This document shows, piece by piece, positions 35,217 to 44,539 of a stretch of 64,000 bases of DNA. Source of the DNA: Phaeocystidibacter marisrubri (GTDB lineage Bacteria; Bacteroidota; Bacteroidia; Flavobacteriales; Schleiferiaceae); assembly GCF_008933165.1 (NCBI RefSeq), contig NZ_WBVQ01000002.1, positions 1,139,569-1,203,568 of the forward strand. The letters run 5' to 3'. The first letter of the stretch is position 1; every line of letters starts with the position of its first letter. The position numbers were made by a program, and so were the translations under genes. The notes beneath the pieces are model-generated. The model searched no databases, had not been told where the DNA came from, and worked only from the letters and a program-made list of their open reading frames with translations.

Positions 35217-36632
35217 TTAATCCATTTCAGCAATTTTGAGCATGTTGGTGAATCCTCGCTCTTGAATGGGCATGGATGCAATTTTCACCATCAGCTCACC
35301 TTTCTTCATAAGCTTTTTGCCGCGGATGAGTTCTTTAATCTCATGGAAGGTGTTGTCGGTACTTTCCATTTTATCGTAGTAGAAACCATGAACTCCCCAA
35401 AGCAAGCTAAGGGTGTTTAGAATGCTGCGGTTGGCAGTGAATACGAATACATTCGACTTTGGTCGGTGTGAGCTAATTTTAAATGCAGTGTAACCACTAA
35501 AGGTCATCGTCATAATCGCACTTGCGCTAACGCTGTCGGCCACTTTTGAAGCGTGATAACAAATGCTGTCAGTGATATAGCGGTCGTCTCTCACAAGAGG
35601 CGGATGTTCCGGTGCTGTGATTTCTGCAGATTCTTCTACGTGAGAGATGATGCGGCTCATTGCCTCAACTACGGCAATAGGATGCTTCCCTACTGAAGTT
35701 TCACCGCTGAGCATTACGGCATCTGCACCATCTAGAACGGAGTTGGCCACATCGTTTACTTCCGCACGGGTAGGGGACATGTTTTCAATCATCGTCTCCA
35801 TCATCTGAGTGGCAATGATCACAGGCTTGCTGTACATTAGAGCTTTCTCTGTAATCATCTTTTGGATGAGTGGCACGGATTGCATTGGAACTTCAACACC
35901 GAGATCACCTCGCGCTACCATCACACCGTCTGTTTCTTCTAGAATTCGGTCGATGTCCATTACGGCTTCTGGCTTCTCGATTTTTGAGATAACAAATGCT
36001 TGTTTCTTCGCTTTGCGGATGAGTCGTTTGAGCTCTATTACATCTTCGGCATTGCGCACGAAGGAAAGTCCAATCCACTCTACGTTTTCCTCCAATGCGA
36101 CTTCAAGATCTGCAAGGTCTTTTTCCGTTAGGCATGGAAGAGAGATCTTGGTGTTCGGCAGGTTTACGCCTTTTTTGCTCTTTAGCGGCCCCCCTTGAAC
36201 GACTTCTGCTTCTACTTCATCTTCTCCGTTAGTTTTCTTTACGGTTAGGAGTAACTTTCCGTCATCCAGTAAGATACGCTCACCAACTTGAACATCTTGA
36301 GGAAAGCGCTCATAGGTCATGAATACCTTCTTTGCTGTTCCCTTGGTTTCTTTGGTAGTGAAGGTCAATGTATCCCCTACGTTGATGATGGCTCCTTCTT
36401 CTACATCTCCTACGCGTAATTTTGGACCTTGGAGGTCGGCAAGAGTGGCAATGTTGTAATCGAACTCTTCGTTGATTTCACGAATGAGTCGAATGGTTTT
36501 GCGATGTGTTTCATGATCGCCATGTGAAAAGTTGATGCGAAAAACATTCACACCTGCTTTGATCATGGAAAGCATGGTTTCTTTGTTCGCTGATGCGGGC
36601 CCGAGGGTTGCAACAATTTTAGCTCTGTTCAT
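35217..36632 (-). CDS. pyk: Pyruvate kinase
   Basis: Last enzyme of glycolysis, 471 residues, phosphoenolpyruvate plus ADP to pyruvate plus ATP. Visible motifs: KIVATLGPASANKETM at the start, FRINFSHGDHETH, the active-site Lys/Glu segment FVISKIEKPEAV, GVMVARGDLGVEVP and the KPVIIATQMMETM signature. The C-terminal domain is present (residues 350-471). It is the terminal gene of the acpP-fabF-rnc-IPExxxVDY-pyk operon, overlapping the previous gene by 14 nt and followed by a terminator. Confidence 0.97.
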   Translation of the reverse strand: MNRAKIVATLGPASANKETMLSMIKAGVNVFRINFSHGDHETHRKTIRLIREINEEFDYNIATLADLQGPKLRVGDVEEGAIINVGDTLTFTTKETKGTAKKVFMTYERFPQDVQVGERILLDDGKLLLTVKKTNGEDEVEAEVVQGGPLKSKKGVNLPNTKISLPCLTEKDLADLEVALEENVEWIGLSFVRNAEDVIELKRLIRKAKKQAFVISKIEKPEAVMDIDRILEETDGVMVARGDLGVEVPMQSVPLIQKMITEKALMYSKPVIIATQMMETMIENMSPTRAEVNDVANSVLDGADAVMLSGETSVGKHPIAVVEAMSRIISHVEESAEITAPEHPPLVRDDRYITDSICYHASKVADSVSASAIMTMTFSGYTAFKISSHRPKSNVFVFTANRSILNTLSLLWGVHGFYYDKMESTDNTFHEIKELIRGKKLMKKGELMVKIASMPIQERGFTNMLKIAEMD

Positions 36633-37131
36633 CTATAGATGGTTTTTCTATTTCTACGTGTAGGGCTTCTTTAAGCGCATTTGTGGCTGGATGGTATTCA
36701 CTAACTCGAATCACACCAGGAACGCGGCTCAAAAGCCCTCTAATGTCGTTTATTTCTTCTTGTTCTAAGTATTCGTTGATGTTTAAGATGTAATCTACCT
36801 TTTCACTGGGAGGGAGTAGATTAGATCTCAACGGATCTGAGAATAAGCTATTTTCATTGGGATCAACTGGCGATAGTCCCTTATTGGAAAGCAGTACCCA
36901 ATGTCTTTCCAGTCGTTTGTCGAACCACTGGAAGGTGGAATGGAGGAAAGTATTTCCCTTTTTTACAATGGGATGGTCTTCCTGAGTTCGGTGTAAGTTA
37001 ATACCGAGTGCGGTATTCATACGATAGGCCAACTTATGGTCGGAAAGCGCAGTTGTAAGTACAAAATAAGGACCCTCTCCTTCTATCGCGAAGTCTTCAT
37101 CATCCAATAAGAAGACCTTGGAGTTGGCCAT
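36619..37131 (-). CDS. IPExxxVDY-family protein
   Basis: Protein of 170 residues with the family's LPPSEKVDYIL segment at about 107-117 (a variant of IPExxxVDY). In Bacteroidota this family lies, as here, between rnc and pyk. Function unknown. The 1-bp gap from rnc and the 14-nt overlap into pyk mean tight translational coupling. The C-terminal part (NDIRGLLSRVPGVIRVSEYH) has the look of a small alpha-beta unit; no signal peptide. Confidence 0.88.
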   Translation of the reverse strand: MANSKVFLLDDEDFAIEGEGPYFVLTTALSDHKLAYRMNTALGINLHRTQEDHPIVKKGNTFLHSTFQWFDKRLERHWVLLSNKGLSPVDPNENSLFSDPLRSNLLPPSEKVDYILNINEYLEQEEINDIRGLLSRVPGVIRVSEYHPATNALKEALHVEIEKPSIDEQS

Positions 37132-37132
37132 A

Positions 37133-37873
37133 TTACTTTGTAATGTTTAGTTCGGAGCAGGCCTGTTCTGCGGCCATTTCTTCTGCTCTTTTCTTGCTTG
37201 TTCCGGTGCCTTCTGCAATCCGTTCACCTTTGAGGTAGAGTCCAATTTTGAAGGTCAAATTGTGGTTTTTTCCCCACTTGTCTTCCAATCGGAATTCGTG
37301 CTTCAGGCGTTGTCCTTGAACGTACTCGATAAAAGCAGATTTAAAACTAACAACTTGGTTCTCCAGTTGTGTGAACTCAGTGTGGTCTTCAATAACTCTT
37401 TGTGTTATGAATTGCCGCGCTGAAGAGAGGCCGTAATCGAGGTAAATAGCGCCGATCAAGGCTTCGAGAACATCACCGAGCAAAGATCTAGCAGGCTTTT
37501 GATTGTCGAGCTTGCTAATGACCAATGGGGCTAAATCTAGCTTTAAAGCAATGGCGTTGAGATTTTTCCGACTCACCATTTTGGCGCGCATACTCGTTAG
37601 AAAGCCTTCATTTTCTTCGGGGTATCTGTGGTATAGGTCTTCGGCAACCACAGCGCCAAGGATGGCATCGCCTAAAAATTCTAGACGCTCATTATTCGAC
37701 CATCCCGTTTCTTCGTTTTTCTTGGAAGCCGAGCTGTGTCGAAATGCCAGTTCGTACAAAGACAAGTCTTTGGGTTGAACGCCAGTAATAAGTGCAATGC
37801 GATGATGAAACTCTCCCTTCTGATGGGAGTGTATAAGTTTCTTACGAAAGAAGCGATTCCAGAGACCGCTCAT
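37133..37873 (-). CDS. rnc: Ribonuclease III
   Basis: Double-strand-specific RNase of 246 residues, processing rRNA precursors and structured mRNAs. RNase III catalytic signature NERLEFLGDA at 61-70 with AILGAVVAEDL; second acidic part LGDVLEALIGAIYLD; C-terminal dsRNA-binding domain from about 170 with GTGTSKKRAEEMAAEQACS. Length is typical. Starts 5 bp after the fabF stop. Confidence 0.97.
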   Translation of the reverse strand: MSGLWNRFFRKKLIHSHQKGEFHHRIALITGVQPKDLSLYELAFRHSSASKKNEETGWSNNERLEFLGDAILGAVVAEDLYHRYPEENEGFLTSMRAKMVSRKNLNAIALKLDLAPLVISKLDNQKPARSLLGDVLEALIGAIYLDYGLSSARQFITQRVIEDHTEFTQLENQVVSFKSAFIEYVQGQRLKHEFRLEDKWGKNHNLTFKIGLYLKGERIAEGTGTSKKRAEEMAAEQACSELNITK

Positions 37874-37878
37874 GCCGT

Positions 37879-39132
37879 TTAACCTTCGAACTTCTTAAAG
37901 ATCACGGATGCATTGTGACCTCCGAAACCAAACGTATTGCTCAACGCAGCTCTAACTTCACGCTCTTGAGCCTTTCCAAAAGTGAAGTTGAGATTGTTGT
38001 CCAATTCCGGATCGTCCGTAAAGTGGTTAATGGTTGGAGGAACTACGTTGTCTCTAACCGAAAGGATAGCGGCAATGGCTTCTACTGCTCCTGCGGCACC
38101 CAGTAAGTGTCCCGTCATAGATTTGGTAGAGCTGATGTTTAGCTTGTACGCGTGTTCTGCAAATACCTCCTTAATAGCCTTGGTTTCGGCAAGATCGCCT
38201 AACGGAGTAGAAGTTCCGTGAACGTTGATGTAATCCAATTCGTCCGGGGTCATTTGAGCATCCCTCAGGGCGTATCGCATTACATTCTTCGCTCCCAAAC
38301 CTTCTGGGTGTGGAGCAGTAAGGTGGTGTGCGTCTGCAGATAGACCGGCACCAGCAAATTCAGCGTAGATTGTAGCTCCGCGCTTAACTGCGTGCTCGTA
38401 CTCTTCCAAAACGATTGAAGCTCCACCTTCTCCCATTACAAAGCCATCTCTGTCTTTGTCAAATGGACGTGAAGCCGTTGCTGGATCGTCATTTCGGGTT
38501 GATAGTGCGTGCATCGCATTGAATCCACCAATACCTGCTTCGGTTACTGCGGCTTCCGAACCACCGGCAACGATAACATCCGCCCATCCCATTCGGATGT
38601 AAGTGGCAGCATCAATCAATGCGTTGGTTGCTGAAGCACAGGCAGAAACAGTGGTGAAGTTGGGGCCGCGGTAATTGTACTTCATCGAAATGTGACCACC
38701 TGTAATGTCGGCAATCATTTTTGGAATGAAGAACGGATTGAATCGCGGGGTACCGTCGCCTTTAGCATATCCGATAGATTCCTGAAGGAAGGTGTCTAAA
38801 CCTCCAATACCAGAACCCCAGATAACGCCAATTCTGTCTTTGTCGAGTGGGCTCTCCTCAAGTCGGGCGTCGGCAATCGCCTCATCGGCAACTACCAGCC
38901 CAAAATGAGAAAATCGATCCATCTTCCGCGCTTCTTTGCGGTCGATGTAATCTTTCACATCGAAATTTTTCACCTCACAGGCGAAGCGAGTTTTGAATTT
39001 TTCGGTGTCAAACAAGGTAATAGGAGCCGCTCCTGGCGTTCCTGCAACCAAGTTTTTCCAAAAATCATTTGCCGTATTTCCGATTGGTGTCATTGCACCA
39101 ATCCCTGTTACAACTACTCGTTTCAACTCCAT
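37879..39132 (-). CDS. fabF: 3-oxoacyl-ACP synthase II
   Basis: Condensing enzyme of fatty acid synthesis, 417 residues, elongating acyl-ACP with malonyl-ACP. Active-site Cys165 in TVSACASATNA, catalytic His in NVHGTSTPLGD and STKSMTGHLLGAAG, and the C-terminal NTFGFGGHNASVIF are all present. The gene follows acpP by 12 bp, the common fab arrangement, and precedes rnc. Confidence 0.97.
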   Translation of the reverse strand: MELKRVVVTGIGAMTPIGNTANDFWKNLVAGTPGAAPITLFDTEKFKTRFACEVKNFDVKDYIDRKEARKMDRFSHFGLVVADEAIADARLEESPLDKDRIGVIWGSGIGGLDTFLQESIGYAKGDGTPRFNPFFIPKMIADITGGHISMKYNYRGPNFTTVSACASATNALIDAATYIRMGWADVIVAGGSEAAVTEAGIGGFNAMHALSTRNDDPATASRPFDKDRDGFVMGEGGASIVLEEYEHAVKRGATIYAEFAGAGLSADAHHLTAPHPEGLGAKNVMRYALRDAQMTPDELDYINVHGTSTPLGDLAETKAIKEVFAEHAYKLNISSTKSMTGHLLGAAGAVEAIAAILSVRDNVVPPTINHFTDDPELDNNLNFTFGKAQEREVRAALSNTFGFGGHNASVIFKKFEG

Positions 39133-39144
39133 GAGAAGTGAGAA

Positions 39145-39381
39145 TTACGATTTAGCTTCTTCGATGTAAGCGACAGCTTGACCTACTGTTGCGATGTTTT
39201 CAGCCTGATCATCAGGGATTTGAATATCGAATTCTTTTTCGAATTCCATAATCAATTCTACGGTGTCAAGTGAATCCGCACCGAGATCGTTGGTGAATGA
39301 AGCTTCAATTGTTACTTCGTTCTCGTCGACGCCCAACTTGTCTACGATGATTGCTTTAACTCTTGCTGCAATGTCTGACAT
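39145..39381 (-). CDS. acpP: Acyl carrier protein
   Basis: Carrier of fatty-acid intermediates, 78 residues. The phosphopantetheine attachment serine is Ser37 in [10 protein letters not shown]; acidic helix II and DLGADSLD are typical. First gene of the operon acpP-fabF-rnc-IPExxxVDY-pyk. A weak -7 box TTTCTTTG (minus strand, 39420-39413) is 31 nt before the ATG. Confidence 0.97.
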   Translation of the reverse strand: MSDIAARVKAIIVDKLGVDENEVTIEASFTNDLGADSLDTVELIMEFEKEFDIQIPDDQAENIATVGQAVAYIEEAKS

Positions 39382-39461
39382 GGTTGTGAGAGTTTAGGAT
39401 TTATTCAGCCTGCAAAGAAAGGATAAAATCCCCATTACGCCAATATGACGACGGGCAAAGC

Positions 39462-39469
39462 TATCTTTG
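39462..39469 (+). promoter_or_regulatory. -7 box of purN-rnhA
   Basis: TATCTTTG, an exact TAnnTTTG, 23 nt before the ATG at 39493. It decides between that ATG and an earlier in-frame one at 39445, which would lie upstream of the box. Confidence 0.62.
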
Positions 39470-39492
39470 GGGCAGATTTTACTTCGGTTGAT

Positions 39493-40056
39493 ATGAGTCG
39501 TAATATAGTCATTTTCGCCTCTGGTTCAGGCTCCAACGCTGAACAGATTGTGAATTATTTTCGAGAAAAAGAAAGTGTAAAGATTGTGGCATTCTTTACA
39601 AATAATGCCTCAGCAGGGGTGATTGAAAGGGGTCGCCGACTCGGAATTCCGACCGTTGTGTTCGGACCAGAAGCCCAAAAGTCGGGTGCGGTACTCCAAA
39701 TGATGGTGGATTTGAAGACCGATTTGATCGTTTTGGCCGGATATCTCAAACTGATCCCATCAGAGTGGGTAAGTGCCTACCCCAACAAAATCGTCAATAT
39801 ACACCCCGCTCTTCTTCCTAAGCACGGAGGCAAAGGCATGTATGGAATGAATGTTCACCGTGCGGTGGTGGAGAATGGCGATACGGAGTCTGGCATCACA
39901 ATTCATTTTGTGAACGATAAATACGACGAAGGTCAGGTGATTTTCCAAGCCTCAACGGCTGTGGAGTCCTTTGACACTCCTGAAGATGTTCAGCGCAAGG
40001 TGCAGGTTCTAGAGCACAAGCACTTTCCCGCAGAAATTGAAAAGTTGCTGTCGTAA
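39493..40056 (+). CDS. purN: Phosphoribosylglycinamide formyltransferase
   Basis: GAR transformylase of purine synthesis using 10-formyl-THF, 187 residues from ATG 39493 (MSRNIVIFASGSGSN). Substrate loop GSGSNAEQI, catalytic Asn/His in KIVNIHPALLPKHGGKGMYG, and the Asp of NDKYDEGQVIFQ are present. Length suits the family. The stop abuts the rnhA ATG with no spacer. Confidence 0.95.
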   Translation: MSRNIVIFASGSGSNAEQIVNYFREKESVKIVAFFTNNASAGVIERGRRLGIPTVVFGPEAQKSGAVLQMMVDLKTDLIVLAGYLKLIPSEWVSAYPNKIVNIHPALLPKHGGKGMYGMNVHRAVVENGDTESGITIHFVNDKYDEGQVIFQASTAVESFDTPEDVQRKVQVLEHKHFPAEIEKLLS

Positions 40057-40530
40057 ATGGGGGAAATTCAGATTTACACAGATGGATCTTCTCGTGGAAA
40101 CCCTGGCCCAGGTGGCTTTGGAACCATCTTGGTTGGAGGAAAACGTCAGAAAGAGATTTCGGGAGGTTTTAGAAGAACCACAAATAACCGAATGGAACTC
40201 CTCGCCGTTATTGTTGGCTTAGAGGCATTGAAACTTCCCAACTTGAAGGTTCTCGTGGTTTCAGATTCTAAGTATGTAGTGGATGCAGTGGAGAAAGGCT
40301 GGATTGTTAATTGGCAAAAAAGAGGATATGCCAAAGTGAAGAACCCAGATCTTTGGAAGCGTTTCATGCAAGTCTATGCCAAGCATCAAGTGCGATTTCA
40401 ATGGGTAAAAGGCCACAACAACCACCCTATGAACGAGCGTTGTGATAAACTGGCTTATGCTGCCGCATCGAGCAACCCAACCGCCATTGATCACGGCTTT
40501 GAGGCCATGGAGAGAAGCGGACTTCTCTAA
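40057..40530 (+). CDS. rnhA: Ribonuclease HI
   Basis: RNase H of 157 residues, removing RNA from RNA-DNA hybrids. The carboxylates are in YTDGSSRGNPG (Asp8), NNRMELLAV (Glu), VSDSKYVVDA (Asp) and NERCDKLAY (Asp), and the basic handle region WIVNWQKRGYAKVKN is present. ATG directly follows the purN stop, so the two are translated as a pair. Cytoplasmic. Confidence 0.97.
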   Translation: MGEIQIYTDGSSRGNPGPGGFGTILVGGKRQKEISGGFRRTTNNRMELLAVIVGLEALKLPNLKVLVVSDSKYVVDAVEKGWIVNWQKRGYAKVKNPDLWKRFMQVYAKHQVRFQWVKGHNNHPMNERCDKLAYAAASSNPTAIDHGFEAMERSGLL

Positions 40531-40533
40531 TTG

Positions 40534-41385
40534 TTAGAAGGAAATATAGTTCTGAGGATCTACGGGAATCCCATTGTGCCACAGCTCAAAGTGAAGGTGT
40601 GGACCCGTAGACTGTTCTCCGCTGTTTCCAATAATCGCCAAAGCTTCTCCCGATTGAATGAGATCGCCCTGTACTTTTAACAATGCCGAGTTGTGCTTGT
40701 AGACAGAAATGAGGTTTTCGGTGTGCTGAACGATGATTACGTGCCCGGTTTCTACCGTCCAATCAGCAAAGAGAACCACCCCGTCTAAACAGGCTTTGAT
40801 GGGGGTATTCCTTGGAGCCACCACATCTACTGCTAAGTGATTAATCTCTGGGTTAAAAGTTCCACTCACCAGTCCTTTTACTGGGGCAAAGAAGGTAAAG
40901 GTGTTGATGTCCTGCAGTGCAGTGTTCAAGTTGAACCGATCTTCTTCATCAGCAAAAGCGCGCAAAGCGGAATCGGCGGGGGTAATGTCTTCACTCAAGC
41001 TAGCCTCACTCACCACCACGTTGGTGTCAGCCAAAGGGGTTTCAAGTGTATCTCCACTTAGAATTCTGCGAATATTATCTAGGTATTGCTGTTGAATGTG
41101 AATCTTTTGCTCCAAGCTATCGGTGGTCAGGGCTAAATAATCTGCCTGACGTTTAAGCGAAGTGCTGGCGTAACCGGGAATGTATTCGCGAAGCGGAGTG
41201 TAAGCAATGAGAATAGCCGTGAGTGAAATCAACAGCACGATGGACAATCCCGTGAGCAAGAAAACGTTTAATCGACTTAGTTTTAGCGATATCTTTTCTT
41301 CAAAGGTATCGTCATTTAATATCACTAAGCGATATTTGTTCCGGAGCTTCTCGATCCTCGCTTTTTTCTTTTCGCTCTTATCCAT
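40534..41385 (-). CDS. M23-family metallopeptidase, membrane anchored
   Basis: LytM/M23 protein of 283 residues. Basic cytosolic N-terminus, a transmembrane helix at about 38-62, a coiled region, then the M23 domain (about 165-283). Metal ligands: the His/Asp pair in NHLAVDVVAP (consensus HxGxD, here with Ala for Gly) and HxH in GPHLHFELW; VYKHNSALLKVQGD and GNSGEQSTGPH are typical. Expected to act on or regulate peptidoglycan hydrolysis. Convergent with rnhA, 3 bp between stops. Confidence 0.93.
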   Translation of the reverse strand: MDKSEKKKARIEKLRNKYRLVILNDDTFEEKISLKLSRLNVFLLTGLSIVLLISLTAILIAYTPLREYIPGYASTSLKRQADYLALTTDSLEQKIHIQQQYLDNIRRILSGDTLETPLADTNVVVSEASLSEDITPADSALRAFADEEDRFNLNTALQDINTFTFFAPVKGLVSGTFNPEINHLAVDVVAPRNTPIKACLDGVVLFADWTVETGHVIIVQHTENLISVYKHNSALLKVQGDLIQSGEALAIIGNSGEQSTGPHLHFELWHNGIPVDPQNYISF

Positions 41386-41489
41386 TCGGATGTTTCAGTG
41401 GGATTATTGAAAAGCAAATATCGGAATCACAACGGAAGGCCAAGGGTGAATATGTGCAAGAAAGGACAATTCACTCAGGATAAATAAAA

Positions 41490-41497
41490 TATTTTTG
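41490..41497 (+). promoter_or_regulatory. -7 box upstream of sprE
   Basis: TATTTTTG, exact TAnnTTTG, 37 nt before the ATG at 41535. No -33 TTG at the right spacing. Confidence 0.55.
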
Positions 41498-41534
41498 CCG
41501 TTTTGATGTTCATCACACCGTGAAAGGTCACCAT

Positions 41535-44138
41535 ATGCGCATATATAAAGTGTCATTCGTTGTTCTCATTGCCGGGCTGGTTTTCAGCTCTTGCAGTAGG
41601 ACGAAGGACAACTTCTTTAGTAGAACGTACCACCAAATGACGTCGAAGTTCAACCCATTGTTCAATGGGGAGCAGGCGTATCTTCAAGGATATACGACGT
41701 TAAAAACAGGTCACGTTAACAACTACGATGACATCATTGAGCTGTACCCATTCGGCAGTGCAGAGCAGGCGCAATCTGTCGTTCCTCAAATGGACCGAGC
41801 TATTGAGAAGGCCGTAAAAGTGATTCGTGAACACAGCATGAACATTGGCGGCAAACAGAAGAACCCCTACGTGATTGATGCCTATTTGCTGATGGCAAAG
41901 GCCTACTTCATGAAGCAGGATTACTTCAAGGGGCTGGAGGCTTTCAATTATATCATGCAGAAATTTCCAGAGTCGGAGCAGGCAATTGAAGCTCGACTTT
42001 GGGCAGGTCGCGCAAATACGCGTATTGAAAGTGAATACGGTGCTCGCAAAGAATTTGAAGAACTCTATAGAGATAGAGATGTAAGCGATCGATTGAAGCC
42101 TCACGTATATGCTTCTTTTGCCGAGCTCGAAATCAAATACAACAATTACGAGGAGGCCATCAACCTTTTAAATGAAGCACTTGATGCGGATCCCGATCGA
42201 GAAGATAGAGTGCGTTGGAGATATGCACTCGGACAATTGTACGAGCGCATGAAGTTCCGCCAGGAGGCGAGTGATGCGTTTGAGAAAGTGGTGAGAGACC
42301 ACCCCGCAGACTACGAGTTTTATTTGAATGCTCAGTTGATGCGCGCGCTGAATTACGACGTGGACTTAGGCAATGTAATGGCGGTTTATGACGACTTGGA
42401 AGACATGGCCAAAGATGACAAGAACACGGAGTATCGCGACCGTATTTACTACATCATGGCACTCTTGGCTTTGGAAGATCAAGACTACATGAAGGCGGAA
42501 GAAAGTTTGAAGAAATCCGTTCGATTGAGTGAGGGGAACAACGAACAACGCGGACTGTCGTATGCGAAGTTGGCTGAAATTAATTTTGATTTTAGAGCCT
42601 ATGTTCCCGCACAAGCTTATTACGATACTGCATTTTCAACTTTGCCAAGAACCCACAGCCTTTTTCCAAAGGTGGAGCGATTCCGTTCTAGTTTAAGTGA
42701 TTTGGTGAATCAAATCAATACCATTGAAACGAATGATAGTCTCATTCGCTTAGCCGGTATGTCCATCACACAGCAACGCGCCATTTTTGAAGAGTATATC
42801 GCAAACTTGAAGGAACGCGAAGAAGCGGCCGCTGAGCGCGAGCGGAATTTGGCATTGAACCGTGCATTGGCTCAGGAATCGGCGGCTATGGGAACAGGTC
42901 CAACTGCGGGCTTGGGAACTGGGACGTGGTATTTTTACAATGAAACCACGCGTTCATCGGGTGTTGGGGAGTTCACCAGCTTCTGGGGAAGAAGAGAGTT
43001 GACCGATAATTGGCGTCAAGCGGCGAAAGCCAGTTCGGCCATACAAGTAGCTTCCAACGAGGGCGAAGGTGAGGAGTCAGAAGGCAATCCAGATGATGAA
43101 GTGAAATCGGGAACACCTACGGGAGAGCAGAAATACAATATTGATGCATACCTGGCTCAGGTTCCAAAATCGGAGGAGTCCATTGAAGCGCTGCATTTAG
43201 AGAATCAAGATGCTTACATCCGTTTAGCAAGCATCTATCAGCAAGAAATTGAAGATGAACAAGAGGCGGTAAATACTTTCCGAAAACTTCTTGAGCGCTA
43301 TCCAGAAACCAAGCATGCTCCAATGGCGATGTATGCTTTGTACTTGATTCACAAGGGCAGAGGAGAGATGGATAAAGCGGATGGTTATGCCTCTCAATTG
43401 AGAAACAAATACCCAAATAGCGAGTTCACAGCTCAATTGGAGGGCAAACTCACCGAGCGCGACGCGCTTACGGTGGAGGCGAGTGAAGCATATAAGGGCA
43501 CCTACGAAACCTATGTGGAACGCAATTACAGAAAGGCGAAACAACTTGCGACGGACGGGTTGGCAAAATATGCTCAAACAACCATAGGCCCTAAGTTTGG
43601 TTTGCTCTTGGCACTCACCACAGCCCAAACCGATGGACAGGAGGCTTATGCCAACGAACTGAGAAAGGTCGTTGCATCGTTTAGTGGAACTGTAGAAGCA
43701 GAGCGGGCTCAGGAGCTTTTGATGTTTGTCGATGAATCTTCGCAACCGGTAGGCAATGTGCCCGATTCCCCCTACAAGGTAGATCCGAAGACTCCGCATA
43801 AAGTCATTATCGTGTTCCCGAATAGTGGGGTTGATGTCAATGCGCTTCGAAATAAAGTGAGTGATTTCAATCGCGATTTCAACCGACTACAAAACCTTCA
43901 AACCCAAACCATGTTCCTCGATCGAGAGCGCCAGATCCTTGTAGTGAGTGGCTTCAAAGAGTTGTCGGAAGCACATCAATACGCGCAGAACATTGTTGGG
44001 AATCCACAGATAAAGACCGTGTACTCTTCAGAGATTATGCGGATATTTGCGATTGGTGACGCGAACTATCAAACGTTCTATAGGTTAAAGGACGTAGATG
44101 AGTACATGACGTTTTACGAGCAAATCACGACAAGATGA
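41535..44138 (+). CDS. sprE: SprE/PorW-like TPR lipoprotein of gliding/T9SS
   Basis: Lipoprotein of 867 residues from ATG 41535 (Cys20 in VFSSC). The N-terminus after the lipobox, RTKDNFFSRTYHQMTSKFNPLFNGEQA, and the following KNPYVIDAYLLMAKAYFM, EAFNYIMQKFP are characteristic of SprE/PorW, needed for T9SS secretion and gliding in Bacteroidota. TPR repeats run through the first half (about 110-400) and again at 560-760. A charged repeat with SGVGEFTSFWGRRELTDNWR is present at about 475-495. A GTG at 41520 is a longer alternative. It overlaps the bactofilin gene by 4 nt. The three T9SS-type cargo genes in this window suggest the system is used, but other T9SS genes are outside it. Confidence 0.9.
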   Translation: MRIYKVSFVVLIAGLVFSSCSRTKDNFFSRTYHQMTSKFNPLFNGEQAYLQGYTTLKTGHVNNYDDIIELYPFGSAEQAQSVVPQMDRAIEKAVKVIREHSMNIGGKQKNPYVIDAYLLMAKAYFMKQDYFKGLEAFNYIMQKFPESEQAIEARLWAGRANTRIESEYGARKEFEELYRDRDVSDRLKPHVYASFAELEIKYNNYEEAINLLNEALDADPDREDRVRWRYALGQLYERMKFRQEASDAFEKVVRDHPADYEFYLNAQLMRALNYDVDLGNVMAVYDDLEDMAKDDKNTEYRDRIYYIMALLALEDQDYMKAEESLKKSVRLSEGNNEQRGLSYAKLAEINFDFRAYVPAQAYYDTAFSTLPRTHSLFPKVERFRSSLSDLVNQINTIETNDSLIRLAGMSITQQRAIFEEYIANLKEREEAAAERERNLALNRALAQESAAMGTGPTAGLGTGTWYFYNETTRSSGVGEFTSFWGRRELTDNWRQAAKASSAIQVASNEGEGEESEGNPDDEVKSGTPTGEQKYNIDAYLAQVPKSEESIEALHLENQDAYIRLASIYQQEIEDEQEAVNTFRKLLERYPETKHAPMAMYALYLIHKGRGEMDKADGYASQLRNKYPNSEFTAQLEGKLTERDALTVEASEAYKGTYETYVERNYRKAKQLATDGLAKYAQTTIGPKFGLLLALTTAQTDGQEAYANELRKVVASFSGTVEAERAQELLMFVDESSQPVGNVPDSPYKVDPKTPHKVIIVFPNSGVDVNALRNKVSDFNRDFNRLQNLQTQTMFLDRERQILVVSGFKELSEAHQYAQNIVGNPQIKTVYSSEIMRIFAIGDANYQTFYRLKDVDEYMTFYEQITTR

Positions 44139-44539
44139 TCACTTCAGCAAAGAAAAATCCAGAACAAGCCCAAGCGAGTAACCGAATTCTTCTCGGTACC
44201 GAGATTGAAGGTGATCTCAAGTCAAACGGCGATTTCCGCATCGACGGGGTTGTGAAGGGCAACATCAATATTGCCGGGAAACTCGTTATTGGCGAAAAGG
44301 GAAAAGTAGAAGGAGAGGTTGTTTGCGCCAATGCGAACATTTCTGGACTTCTCAAGGGAAAGGTTCACGTGAAGGAACTTCTCCACCTTGAAAAAACCGC
44401 CGTTGTTAAAGGCGATGTGATCACCGCGAAATTGGCCGTTGAGCCCGGAGCAGAACTATCTGGAACCTGTAGTATGGGTTCGGTGGTTCGTGAAATGAAG
44501 AAGGATGCCGGATCAGAAGCCACCAAAGAAACAGCTTAA
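44135..44539 (+). CDS. Bactofilin (polymer-forming cytoskeletal protein)
   Basis: Bactofilin of 134 residues; a beta-helical domain with repeating glycine/valine positions (GDLKSNGDFRIDGVVKGNI, KLVIGEKGKVEGEVVCANA, LHLEKTAVVKGDVITAKLA). Bactofilins polymerise without nucleotide and organise envelope sites. Its ATG overlaps the sprE stop (ATGA), and its 3' end overlaps the atpZ start by 35 nt, linking the genes tightly. Confidence 0.93.
   Translation: MITSAKKNPEQAQASNRILLGTEIEGDLKSNGDFRIDGVVKGNINIAGKLVIGEKGKVEGEVVCANANISGLLKGKVHVKELLHLEKTAVVKGDVITAKLAVEPGAELSGTCSMGSVVREMKKDAGSEATKETA

Noticed and set aside
43224-43799. Minus-strand frame of 191 codons inside sprE
   Set aside because: Shadow of the well-supported sprE coding frame; its translation has no family features.
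11114-44371. Other CACGTG sites (11114, 12391, 20485, 44366) as further parS sites
   Set aside because: Their flanks do not fit TGTTTCACGTGAAACA; the best, at 44366 inside the bactofilin gene, has only 12 of 16 matches and lies in coding sequence.
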